Shown: piece after piece, positions 34,791 to 41,937 of the stretch
How positions within the stretch are numbered: position 1 is the stretch's first letter
How the letters are laid out: each line of letters opens with the position of its first letter
Assembly (NCBI RefSeq): GCF_015547515.1
Contig: NZ_JADMVE010000010.1
Coordinates: 62,001 to 126,000 of the forward strand
Origin: Eubacterium sp. 1001713B170207_170306_E7
GTDB taxonomy: Bacteria; Bacillota; Clostridia; Eubacteriales; Eubacteriaceae
Reading direction: 5' to 3'
Length of the DNA: 64,000 nt
Program-made: the position numbers and the translations under genes
Notes under the pieces: model-generated
Database searches by the model: none
Told to the model about the DNA's origin: nothing
What the model saw: the letters and a program-made list of their open reading frames with translations, nothing else

Positions 34791-34819
34791 ATTATAACGG
34801 CATTTTTTTCTTTTTGCAA
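34791..34819 (-). promoter_or_regulatory. Sigma-A promoter of the bza operon
   Basis: Minus-strand TTGCAA, a 17-nt spacer and TATAAT, placing the transcription start near 34784, immediately before the cobalamin riboswitch. Confidence 0.8.
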
Positions 34820-34881
34820 GCGTTATCTTCAATTTTTGATGTACCACAAAAAAACCATTTTAGAAAAAGTCCCCTAAAGAG

Positions 34882-34910
34882 TTGCCCTCAAAGGGTTTTG
34901 CGCGTATAAT
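34882..34910 (+). promoter_or_regulatory. Sigma-A promoter reading toward CRISPR array 1
   Basis: TTGCCC, a 17-nt spacer and a perfect TATAAT. Transcription would start near 34917 and run through the structured segment into array 1. Confidence 0.6.
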
Positions 34911-34934
34911 TTTATTATGAGAAACATTTAAGAA

Positions 34935-35037
34935 TTTACCAGGCGTCTTTTAAGACAGTTGGGCAAGAAGAACCATAAGTAAAGGCTTTGGAATGAAATC
35001 GAGATGAAAAAGCGATACCAGCCAACTGCCTGGTAAA
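34935..35037 (+). ncRNA. Structured leader RNA of CRISPR array 1 (unclassified)
   Basis: TTTACCAGG (34935-34943) pairs with CCTGGTAAA (35029-35037), and CAGTTGGGC (34956-34964) with GCCAACTG (35021-35028). An inner GTCTT-TT-AAGAC hairpin also forms. The closed multi-branch structure lies between the promoter and the first repeat. It matches no riboswitch family I could recognise. The 34820-35108 gap has no gene; the last 70 nt before array 1 are AT-rich leader. Confidence 0.5.
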
Positions 35038-35108
35038 AATGATAAAAAACGGCTAAAACAAAAGGGATATAGGAGATCTGTTGATTTAAGATTGGTTTGA
35101 TTGCTATG

Positions 35109-35731
35109 GTTGAAGGTTAACATGAGATGTATTTAAATCAGCTTGGAATCACGGTGGAAACCGCCGAGAACGGTTGAAGGTTAACATGAGATGTATTTAA
35201 ATGCACTATTAAAATGCGGGGTGAGCTGCACGCCATTTGTTGAAGGTTAACATGAGATGTATTTAAATTGGCGCAGACCTGGTTAAACCAGGTTAAGACC
35301 AGCAGTTGAAGGTTAACATGAGATGTATTTAAATTTTGTGTGGGCCGCCCGAAGGCGGCCCGATGTTTTCGTTGAAGGTTAACATGAGATGTATTTAAAT
35401 ATACCGAGATTGCTTTTTCCGGAATGAAAAAGGCCATGTTGAAGGTTAACATGAGATGTATTTAAATTTTGTTCTGATTTTTGTAATATCATCTCTGTAC
35501 CACGTTGAAGGTTAACATGAGATGTATTTAAATCTGATCGGCAGCGAACAATCTAACAATTTTTCTAAAAGTTGAAGGTTAACATGAGATGTATTTAAAT
35601 TAAACATCTTGAGCCGTGTTTGTGATGCTGTCCACGTTGAAGGTTAACATGAGATGTATTTAAATATCCCGGATTTAACGCCCTCGTCAATACCGGTCAA
35701 CGTTGAAGGTTAACATGAGATGTATTTTCTT
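35109..35731 (+). CRISPR. CRISPR array 1, type I-B repeats, 10 repeats / 9 spacers
   Basis: 30-nt repeats beginning GTTGAAGGTTAACATGAG and ending GTATTTAAAT, at 35109, 35173, 35239, 35305, 35371, 35438, 35504, 35571, 35636 and 35702; spacers of 34-37 nt. The tenth repeat is degenerate from its 27th base, which marks the leader-distal end. The leader is therefore on the left and transcription is rightward. The last 8 nt of the repeat (ATTTAAAT) fit a type I-B crRNA 5' handle. The cas genes lie 4 kb to the right, across aroF, tyrA and tatD. Confidence 0.97.
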
Positions 35732-35762
35732 TTCTCCTGTAATATATTTTTACAAAAACGCG

Positions 35763-35791
35763 TTGACAACTCACGGAAACAGGTCTATAAT
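35763..35791 (+). promoter_or_regulatory. Consensus sigma-A promoter of the aroF-tyrA operon
   Basis: TTGACA, a 17-nt spacer and TATAAT: a perfect match at both hexamers. It is 35 nt past the end of array 1 and about 37 nt before the leader peptide. Confidence 0.92.
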
Positions 35792-35828
35792 GAAAAACAA
35801 CTTAAAAAACAAGTAAAGGAAAAACGTC

Positions 35829-35951
35829 ATGAAGGATTTAAGCATGAACTTAAATGCATACTTTTATTTTGGCCAGGGCTATTATTATGGTGCTGGTTAT
35901 TTTGCATGCATGAAATTAAGTTCACCTGAGAGTCGTTTTGCGGTGTCGTAG
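35829..35951 (+). CDS. Tyr/Phe-rich leader peptide of the aroF-tyrA attenuator
   Basis: 40 codons from ATG 35829 to TAG 35949, with AAAGGA 8 nt upstream. The stretch AYFYFGQGYYYGAGYF packs five Tyr and three Phe codons, including three Tyr in a row, into 16 codons. It lies between a consensus promoter and a rho-independent terminator, ahead of DAHP synthase and prephenate dehydrogenase genes, the enzymes that lead to Tyr and Phe. This is the arrangement of a trp/phe-type attenuator, in which ribosome stalling at scarce aminoacyl-tRNA prevents terminator formation. GAGTC at 35930-35934 can pair with GACTC of the terminator arm as part of an antiterminator (inference). Confidence 0.75.
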   Translation: MKDLSMNLNAYFYFGQGYYYGAGYFACMKLSSPESRFAVS

Positions 35952-35994
35952 AGGCATTGTAAATTTTCCATTACTGAAGAAAAATCAGTTCATT

Positions 35995-36027
35995 AAGGGA
36001 GACTCGATGAGTCTCCCTTTCTTTTGT
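35995..36027 (+). terminator. Attenuator terminator upstream of aroF
   Basis: AAGGGAGACTC-GAT-GAGTCTCCCTT hairpin, 11 bp perfect, followed by TCTTTTG. It lies 43 nt after the leader-peptide stop and 65 nt before aroF. Confidence 0.88.
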
Positions 36028-36092
36028 CCCAAAATGCCTGTAAGTGCACGTGCGGGTTGTGAATTCAAATAAAATATTAAGGAGAAATACAA

Positions 36093-37103
36093 ATGATCGT
36101 TGTCGTAAAACCAGGAACTCCAGAAGAAGAAGTACAGAAGCTGGCCGCTGCCATTGAAAACCAGGGTTTAAAGATTCATTACTCTCAGGGGGTGGACCAC
36201 ACAATTTTAGGCTTAATCGGTGAAACCCAGACCATTGACGTCCATAAGCTGCGTTCAAATCATATCGTTGAAAAGGTCATGCGGGTGCAGGAGCCCTACA
36301 AAAAAGCCAACCGGGCCTTCCATCCAGATGATTCCATCATAGATGTTCAGGGAAATCTCATTGGTGAAGGGCATGTTTCGGTCATCGCTGGCCCCTGCTC
36401 TGTGGAGAGTGAAGAACAGATCGTTGAAATTGCCAGGGACGTCAAGGCCTCCGGTGCAAAATTTTTGAGAGGCGGCGCTTTCAAGCCCAGAACCTCCCCC
36501 TACTCCTTCCAGGGTATGGGCGCAGATGGTCTGGAGCTGCTGCTTTTAGCTAAAAAAGAAACCGGACTGCCCATTGTTACCGAGCTGATGGACATGTCCC
36601 AGCTGCCGCTTTTTGATGAGGTAGACGTTATTCAGGTCGGTGCCCGCAATATGCAGAATTTCACCATGCTCAAGGAGCTCGGCAAAATCGACAAACCGAT
36701 TCTGCTGAAGCGCGGGCTGTCTGCGACCATGCGGGAATTCCTGATGTCGGCTGAATACATCATGGCAGGCGGCAACGAGCAGGTTATTCTCTGTGAACGC
36801 GGCATTCGTACCTTTGAGAACGCGACCCGCAATACCCTTGACCTTAGTTGTATTCCGCTGCTCAAGAAAAAGAGTCATTTACCGGTAATCATCGATCCAA
36901 GCCACGCCACAGGCATTAACTGGATGGTGGAATCCATGTCTAAGGCTGCCATTGCGGCCGGTGCAGACGGTGTGATGATTGAAGTGCACAATAAGCCTGA
37001 GGAAGCATTGTGTGACGGAGACCAGGCCATCACACCGGATGCATTTGATAAAATCATGACAACACTCAAAAAATACGCAGAGTTTGAGGGAAAGGTTCTT
37101 TAA
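36093..37103 (+). CDS. aroF: 3-deoxy-7-phosphoheptulonate (DAHP) synthase, AroF/type I-beta
   Basis: 336 residues. An N-terminal ferredoxin-like regulatory domain (about 1-70; [20 protein letters not shown]) precedes the TIM-barrel catalytic domain with [42 protein letters not shown] and IIDPSHATG. It joins phosphoenolpyruvate and erythrose-4-phosphate in the first step of aromatic amino acid synthesis. The N-terminal domain in this subtype usually gives feedback inhibition by an aromatic amino acid. ATG at 36093 follows TAAGGAG. It forms an operon with tyrA, 1 nt apart, behind the Tyr/Phe attenuator. Confidence 0.95.
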   Translation: MIVVVKPGTPEEEVQKLAAAIENQGLKIHYSQGVDHTILGLIGETQTIDVHKLRSNHIVEKVMRVQEPYKKANRAFHPDDSIIDVQGNLIGEGHVSVIAGPCSVESEEQIVEIARDVKASGAKFLRGGAFKPRTSPYSFQGMGADGLELLLLAKKETGLPIVTELMDMSQLPLFDEVDVIQVGARNMQNFTMLKELGKIDKPILLKRGLSATMREFLMSAEYIMAGGNEQVILCERGIRTFENATRNTLDLSCIPLLKKKSHLPVIIDPSHATGINWMVESMSKAAIAAGADGVMIEVHNKPEEALCDGDQAITPDAFDKIMTTLKKYAEFEGKVL

Positions 37104-37104
37104 G

Positions 37105-38007
37105 ATGGAGACATTAAAGGGAAAAACCGTCAGCTTCATCGGCCTGGGGCTCATGGGCGGCGCCCTGGCCATGGGCATCCGAAAGCAGGGGCCGGATAAG
37201 ATCTGTGCTTTTGATATCAACGAAGAAGTTCTGGAGGACGCTCTGAGGAAAGAGGTTATTGACTGGGGGGTCAGCGAGCCGGAAGGCATCCGTCAGATTC
37301 TGGAGGTATCCGATCTGGTGGTGATCTGTCTCTATCCCCAGCTTGCCCTGGATTTTATTTTGGAATATATGGAGGACTTCAAAGAGAACGCTGTTATCAC
37401 TGATATTACCGGCGTTAAAAAGCTGCTGGTCGACAGCCTGCAAGGCGTGCTGCGGGAGGACCTGGATTTGATTCTGGGCCACCCCATGGCCGGCAGTGAA
37501 AAGGAAGGATTTGGCAATGCGGATGATTCTATCTTTAAAAACCGCAACTATATTTTGGTCCCACAGCCGCAAAACCAACCGGAAAATCTGGCCTTTATCA
37601 AGGAGATCATTCGCAACCTGGGCTTTATGAATATTGTGGAAACCACTGCGGAAATTCACGATCAGAAGATCGCCTTCACCTCACAGCTGTGCCACGTTAT
37701 CGCCAGTGCCCTGGTGGACAGTGAGGAGGACCACCACATCACAGATTATGAGGGCGGCAGCTTCGGTGATCTCACCCGTATTGCCATGATCAATGCGGGC
37801 ATGTGGACAGAGCTGTTTATCTGTAACAAGGAAGCGCTGGTCGACCAGATTGAGAAGTTTGAAAAGAGCATGGACACCATGAAAAAAATGATCCAGGCAG
37901 AGGACAGCCAGGGTCTCACGGAGATTTTGAGCAATGTCCGAAAGAAAAGAATTACGATGGAAGTGGACCGGCAGAACAAAACATCAGCGAATGCACAAAA
38001 AGCTTAA
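37105..38007 (+). CDS. tyrA: Prephenate dehydrogenase
   Basis: 300 residues. The N-terminal Rossmann domain has VSFIGLGLMGGALAMG with the nucleotide glycine motif, and the catalytic region carries LGHPMAGSEKEGFGNAD (the conserved His-Pro-Met block). An all-helical C-terminal dimer domain follows. It oxidatively decarboxylates prephenate to 4-hydroxyphenylpyruvate, the committed step to tyrosine, with NAD(P)+. No ACT domain is present. ATG at 37105 (METLKG) lies 1 nt after the aroF stop; an upstream in-frame ATG lies within aroF. Confidence 0.93.
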   Translation: METLKGKTVSFIGLGLMGGALAMGIRKQGPDKICAFDINEEVLEDALRKEVIDWGVSEPEGIRQILEVSDLVVICLYPQLALDFILEYMEDFKENAVITDITGVKKLLVDSLQGVLREDLDLILGHPMAGSEKEGFGNADDSIFKNRNYILVPQPQNQPENLAFIKEIIRNLGFMNIVETTAEIHDQKIAFTSQLCHVIASALVDSEEDHHITDYEGGSFGDLTRIAMINAGMWTELFICNKEALVDQIEKFEKSMDTMKKMIQAEDSQGLTEILSNVRKKRITMEVDRQNKTSANAQKA

Positions 38008-38100
38008 AACTTTCTGAAGGGACAATGGTGCAAAGTGAGAGCGAAAACGAGTATCATGATCGTGAAAACTGTTACAGAAAAGGTGCAACGCATTTCACTA

Positions 38101-38128
38101 TTGACTTATTTTCAAAAGGTTGTATACT
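38101..38128 (+). promoter_or_regulatory. Sigma-A promoter for a small RNA
   Basis: TTGACT, a 16-nt spacer and TATACT. Transcription would begin near 38135, with no open reading frame before the terminator at 38258. Confidence 0.6.
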
Positions 38129-38134
38129 ATAGAC

Positions 38135-38310
38135 AAATAAACAAATACCAATTGAAACTCCCCTGTTTCAAGCGGTGCAGATTTGTTTATTGAGCTGTGA
38201 ATAGTGAGGTTCACAGCGGAATAAAATCATATATTACCCCCCCTCTCCCCTATAGAGAAACCCTCGAGACAACGTCCCCCCTTATGCGTTGCGAGGGTTT
38301 TTCTCTTTTT
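38135..38310 (+). ncRNA. Candidate small RNA with C-rich single-stranded segments
   Basis: A promoter (38101) and a terminator bound about 175 nt with no gene. Stem 1 pairs AATAAACAAAT (38136-38146) with ATTTGTTTATT (38181-38191) and encloses TTGAAAC/GTTTCAA. Stem 2 pairs GCTGTGAA (38194-38201) with TTCACAGC (38210-38217). An unpaired CCCCCCCTCTCCCC follows (38237-38250), and the terminator AAACCCTCG/CGAGGGTTT (38258-38300) carries another C run in its loop. C-rich loops of this kind pair with Shine-Dalgarno sequences in several Firmicutes sRNAs. It does not resemble 6S RNA or any family I know. This fills the 38008-38402 gap. Confidence 0.6.
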
Positions 38311-38402
38311 TGAATTTTTCTGGAATTTTGACAATAAATCTTTTTAAGGCCTTTCATAATGGCAATGGTTCGATTATAATAAACCAAAAGGAAGTGATAA
38401 AA

Positions 38403-39173
38403 ATGTTAGCAGACAGTCACGCGCATTTGGATGACGAGCGCTTTGAAAATGAAGTGGATGCGATTATCGAAAACGCCCGGGAGGCTGGTATCGGTTTTAT
38501 TTTAAACCCCGGCACCGAGGAGAGCACCAGCACCCGTGCCGTAGAGCTGAGCCAGACCTACGACATTGTTTATGCCGGTGTAGGATTTCATCCGTCCGAC
38601 TGCGCGTCTTTTGATAAAAACAAACACCCGAAAATGATTAGGGATTGGTGTGAACAGGAGAAAGTACTGGCCATTGGTGAGATTGGCCTGGATTATTATT
38701 ATGATGATGGCGCCCCGAGAGATCTGCAGAAAAAAGTATTTGAGGAACAGATCGCCCTGGCAAATGAACTGAAAAAGCCCATCATTGTCCATGACCGTGA
38801 CGCCCACGGCGATTCCATGGACATGGTAAAATCCTGCCTTGATCCCAATGTCGGCGGAGTATTCCACAGCTATAGCGGAAGTGTCGAGATGGCCAAAATT
38901 TTGCTTGATTTTGGGCTCTACCTCTCCATCGGCGGCCCTCTCACCTTTAAAAACTCCCGAAAAGCCCCCGATGTGGTCAGGTACATGCCTCTGGACCGGT
39001 TACTCATTGAAACCGACAGCCCCTACCTCACCCCGGTTCCCTTCCGGGGAAAACGCAACGAGCCCGCCTATGTTCGTTTTGTGGCCGAAAAGGTCGCGGA
39101 AATTAAGGAGATACCAGTGGAAGAGGTCCAGGAAACAACGTTTGAGAATTGTCGGAGGTTGTTTGGGGTTTAA
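38403..39173 (+). CDS. tatD: TatD-family metal-dependent DNase
   Basis: 256 residues. TatD hallmarks: the metal-binding DSHAHLDDERF at the N-terminus, GVGFHPSDC, IGEIGLDYYYDDGAPRDLQKKVFEEQI, IVHDRDAHGD, FHSYSGS and LLIETDSPYLTPVPFRG. TatD proteins are Mg-dependent 3'-5' exonucleases acting on single-stranded DNA and RNA in the cytoplasm. ATG at 38403 (MLADSH) follows AAGGAAGTG. No terminator is seen after it, so its transcript may run into the degenerate CRISPR element at 39183. A link to CRISPR function is not implied by sequence. Confidence 0.93.
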   Translation: MLADSHAHLDDERFENEVDAIIENAREAGIGFILNPGTEESTSTRAVELSQTYDIVYAGVGFHPSDCASFDKNKHPKMIRDWCEQEKVLAIGEIGLDYYYDDGAPRDLQKKVFEEQIALANELKKPIIVHDRDAHGDSMDMVKSCLDPNVGGVFHSYSGSVEMAKILLDFGLYLSIGGPLTFKNSRKAPDVVRYMPLDRLLIETDSPYLTPVPFRGKRNEPAYVRFVAEKVAEIKEIPVEEVQETTFENCRRLFGV

Positions 39174-39177
39174 GAAT
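39149..39177 (+). promoter_or_regulatory. Possible weak promoter for the degenerate CRISPR element
   Basis: TTGTCG, a 17-nt spacer and AAGAAT, overlapping the tatD stop. It would place a transcription start near 39184, the first base of the degenerate repeat. Both hexamers match consensus at only 4 of 6 positions. Confidence 0.3.
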
Positions 39178-39182
39178 AAAAG

Positions 39183-39264
39183 ATTGAAGATTAACGTTTA
39201 GACGTATTTAAATGTAAAGAAATTTATTTGAATTTTTGAAGATTAACATGAGATGTATGATTTT
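39183..39264 (+). CRISPR. Degenerate mini-CRISPR (psi-repeat, 21-nt spacer, psi-repeat), CreR/CreA-like guide
   Basis: Psi-repeat 1 (39183-39213) keeps the 3' end GTATTTAAAT, including the 8-nt handle, but has decayed in the middle and gained 1 nt. Psi-repeat 2 (39235-39264) keeps TGAAGATTAACATGAGATGT, the part 5' of the Cas6 cut site, but has lost the handle. Exactly the parts needed to make one crRNA (handle, spacer, 3' repeat stub) are conserved. The spacer-like segment 39214-39234 matches the cas promoter region at 39296. Such crRNA-like RNAs are known to guide Cascade to repress cas genes or a toxin; that this one does so is inference. Confidence 0.7.
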
Positions 39265-39295
39265 TTAGTTTAGTAAATGCAAGTATAAAATCTCA

Positions 39296-39316
39296 GTAAA
39301 AAAATTTATTTAATTA
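39296..39316 (+). promoter_or_regulatory. Protospacer-like target upstream of the cas promoter
   Basis: GTAAAAAAATTTATTT matches the first 16 positions of the psi-spacer at 39214 except position 6, with scattered mismatches after position 16. The three bases 5' of it are TCA (39293-39295), a PAM reported for clostridial type I-B systems. A Cascade complex here would cover the -35 box at 39322. Confidence 0.6.
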
Positions 39317-39321
39317 TTATA

Positions 39322-39350
39322 TTGACTTTTGAAGAAAGTGGTAGTATTAT
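39322..39350 (+). promoter_or_regulatory. Sigma-A promoter of the cas operon
   Basis: TTGACT, a 17-nt spacer and TATTAT, about 140 bp upstream of cas6. Confidence 0.8.
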
Positions 39351-39397
39351 ATGTAATATAGAAAAAATATATTTTAAAGGGGAGAAAAATAAAAATA

Positions 39398-39433
39398 ATG
39401 TGTGTTGAATTTTGTCTAAAAGTGGTTAGATAG
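39398..39433 (+). CDS. Possible 11-codon ORF in the cas leader
   Basis: ATG TGT through TAG encodes MCVEFCLKVVR between the cas promoter and cas6. AGGGGAG lies 13 nt upstream, which is long. Tiny toxins repressed by CRISPR guides occur in such places, so it is recorded, but it may be chance. Confidence 0.2.
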   Translation: MCVEFCLKVVR

Positions 39434-39490
39434 AATAGGAATTAGCAAGAATCCAAATGATTTATAATTCTATGGAATGGGGTGGTAAAT

Positions 39491-40183
39491 ATGCAGGTTT
39501 ACGAAGGACGATTAAAAGTATTTTTACTCAAGGATATTTCAATTGATGCAGTACAGGAAAAAATAAGCGCTTTGATCGACAAAGCACTGGTGCAGAATAA
39601 AGAGATGGCGGCGTTTCATCAAAAGATCAGTTATAAAAATTATTGCTTTTCTGGTTTTTATCCAGTAGAAAGCGGGAGAGTCTACAGGCAGGATAAAATT
39701 TACACCATACAGATACGGACCATTGATGAAAACTTGATGAACTATTTTCAGGAGTATCTCATCAACGCTTATACTGAAGAGATAAAGTCCCTGGCCATGA
39801 CCGTAAGAAAGATCAAAAAAATTCCCATCGGCCGAGTCTACACTTTAACGCCTGTCATCCAGAAATTCGATGGCGGTTACTGGAAAGAGATTGTCACACT
39901 TGATGAATTTGAACGGAGGCTTAAGGAAAACCTGATCAAAAAATATAATCATTATACAGGCAAAAAATGTAGTGAAGACTTTGATCTTTATACCCATCTG
40001 CAATTTGACAACAAAGGTCCGATTTCCTGCCCGTATAAAGGAATTACCTTATTGGGAGACAAGCTTACTTTGCAGATTGCACAGAACCCCATGGCTCAGG
40101 AGCTGGCCTACATGGCGCTGGGCTGCGGGCTGGGGGAAAACAACGCGAGAGGAAACGGCTTCTGCGGTTATAAATACCTTTAG
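39491..40183 (+). CDS. cas6: Cas6, CRISPR pre-crRNA endoribonuclease
   Basis: 230 residues, RAMP fold. The C-terminal glycine-rich loop MALGCGLGENNARGNGFCGYK is diagnostic. His45 in the first ferredoxin-like domain (FHQKIS) is a candidate catalytic residue. Cas6 cuts the precursor 8 nt before the end of each repeat. ATG at 39491 (MQVYEG), with GGGGTGG upstream, is preferred over the GTG at 39482. First gene of the cas operon, 14 nt before cas8b. It should also process the degenerate repeats at 39183. Confidence 0.92.
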   Translation: MQVYEGRLKVFLLKDISIDAVQEKISALIDKALVQNKEMAAFHQKISYKNYCFSGFYPVESGRVYRQDKIYTIQIRTIDENLMNYFQEYLINAYTEEIKSLAMTVRKIKKIPIGRVYTLTPVIQKFDGGYWKEIVTLDEFERRLKENLIKKYNHYTGKKCSEDFDLYTHLQFDNKGPISCPYKGITLLGDKLTLQIAQNPMAQELAYMALGCGLGENNARGNGFCGYKYL

Positions 40184-40197
40184 AAAGGGGTGATGGA

Positions 40198-41937
40198 ATG
40201 CTTAGGGAATGTCTTGATGTTTTTAAAAAAATTTATGAAGAAAAAGGGGAAAGCCTGATTTTAGACACCTATGTTCCGGCAGAAGGGTCTTACGTTCTGG
40301 TTGATAAAGATGGAAGGATTAAAGAAATCAAAGAGCTGCCGAAACAGAAAGAGCCGCCGGTGGATTTTGAAACCTTTATTGAAAAGGATTATCTCTCTAC
40401 GCTGATTGATATGAATAAGCCGATTGATAAAAGGAAGGTCATTCACAGCAATAATTATTATGCGTTCTGGGTGAAGAAGGACAACATCAAGCCAGATAAA
40501 AATGGAAAAACTAAACTGACAGATGAAATCATTGATGATTATTATGATCTTTTAAAAGTACCGGAAAAGAAGTATAAGAAAAAGGGATTGGAGCTTTATG
40601 AGGCGGTTGAGGCTGAGATCGGAAAGCCTGAGCAGGAAAAGATTGAAAAGCACAGGGATTGGATTAAAAAAAATATTTTTTCCATTGTCGAGGACAATCA
40701 TTTAAAAGACGATAAAAGTTATTTGAAAATATATTTTGAGGCGGATGAAGAAGTTTACCGGAGAGAAAGCCGGCGTTATGTTATCCCAAATGTATATAAC
40801 ACAACAGATTACAATGTGGCAGTTGAAGAAGAAATTTTTGGATTGCCCAATGATAATATGGGGCTCAACGCTAAAAAGCCCTATCTCGAAAATAAAACCC
40901 GTAAAAATACCATGCCTTACCTGATCTCTACGGAAGAAGTGGCGCTTCAAAAGAAATTTTTCGATTATTTATATAATCAGGCATGTCTGGGAAAGAGCAA
41001 TGTTTATTTAAACGAAAAAGACGGGATAATTGCCCTCGACAATGACAAAGCCATTGAACAATCCTTTAGAGGATATTATTTGCGGATACAGAAAGGGAAA
41101 GAGGTTGAAGTGCATGACTTCGATGAGATTACAGGTTATGAACCTGAAATCGAATCCATTGACTTAAAACAGTTTATCCCTATTCCGGAAAAGAATGCGA
41201 CGGATTTGATATATGAAAAAATTAAAAAACTTGAAGATGTAAAAAAACTTATCAATTCAGTGTTTTTCAAAAAGTTTTTAACCACAAATTTTTTTACAGA
41301 CGCAAAGGATATCCGGCTTACAGATACAAAAGTAAAGGAAGAGCTGCTAAGGTGCCGCACAGGCTATTTCAACTGGTTTTTTAAAGGAGAGTCCACTGCG
41401 GCAGAGTCTTTTTTCGCAGAGAGCTCGCTGGTATTGATCAAAAATTCGATTTTAAACAGACACATTCCAAAAGCCATTGAACAGTTCAATGTGCGGGAGT
41501 CAATATTGAATTATTTTGAAGGAGGAGAAAGAATGGAACAACCCTATGAAAAGATTTTTGAGCGCTTAAGTGAAATGATAAACAGTGAGGGCGAAAATAA
41601 AATTGAGGACGATGCAATGTATTATTATGCTGCCGGACAAATCGCTCAGTTTTTACTCTCACTGAATCAATCAAGCAAACCAACGCCAGCCCTTGTCAAT
41701 CCGGTTATTAATGCAAGAACAGCACAGCAGCTGCAGGTTGTTTTAGAAAGACTCTATAAAAAATATAATTATGCCATTAAGTATCCCCAAAGAATTTCAA
41801 GATTATACGCGATGTTTTTACTGCATATTCCAGAAAGTAAAAAAATTGACAGTCAGCTGCTCATTGCGGGATATTTAGACAGAAGCTTAGTTTATGAAAA
41901 GAAAAATAAAAAAGAAGGAGAAGCAGAAAATGAATAA
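40198..41937 (+). CDS. cas8b: Cas8b, type I-B Cascade large subunit (Csh1/TM1802-like)
   Basis: 579 residues between cas6 and cas7, the position and size of a type I-B Cas8b. No catalytic motif is expected; the large subunit recognises the PAM and opens the target. Sequence is rich in Lys and Glu, with a helical C-terminal part (about 430-560) that may serve as the small-subunit equivalent, since no separate cas11 gene is annotated here (internal translation is known in some type I-B systems). ATG at 40198 follows AAAGGGGTG. Its end overlaps cas7 by 8 nt. Confidence 0.85.
   Translation: MLRECLDVFKKIYEEKGESLILDTYVPAEGSYVLVDKDGRIKEIKELPKQKEPPVDFETFIEKDYLSTLIDMNKPIDKRKVIHSNNYYAFWVKKDNIKPDKNGKTKLTDEIIDDYYDLLKVPEKKYKKKGLELYEAVEAEIGKPEQEKIEKHRDWIKKNIFSIVEDNHLKDDKSYLKIYFEADEEVYRRESRRYVIPNVYNTTDYNVAVEEEIFGLPNDNMGLNAKKPYLENKTRKNTMPYLISTEEVALQKKFFDYLYNQACLGKSNVYLNEKDGIIALDNDKAIEQSFRGYYLRIQKGKEVEVHDFDEITGYEPEIESIDLKQFIPIPEKNATDLIYEKIKKLEDVKKLINSVFFKKFLTTNFFTDAKDIRLTDTKVKEELLRCRTGYFNWFFKGESTAAESFFAESSLVLIKNSILNRHIPKAIEQFNVRESILNYFEGGERMEQPYEKIFERLSEMINSEGENKIEDDAMYYYAAGQIAQFLLSLNQSSKPTPALVNPVINARTAQQLQVVLERLYKKYNYAIKYPQRISRLYAMFLLHIPESKKIDSQLLIAGYLDRSLVYEKKNKKEGEAENE

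Noticed and set aside
35138-35452. Minus-strand open frame across CRISPR array 1
   Set aside because: It is made of translated repeats (LNTSHVNLQ every ~22 residues), has no ribosome-binding site and runs against the array direction.
35720-35929. 69-codon plus-strand frame spanning the aroF promoter
   Set aside because: It begins inside the degenerate last repeat, contains the promoter, lacks a ribosome-binding site and is out of frame with the well-supported Tyr/Phe leader peptide.
38135-38310. 6S RNA (SsrS)
   Set aside because: The 5' and 3' ends do not pair with each other around a large central bubble; the 5' part is a self-contained hairpin.
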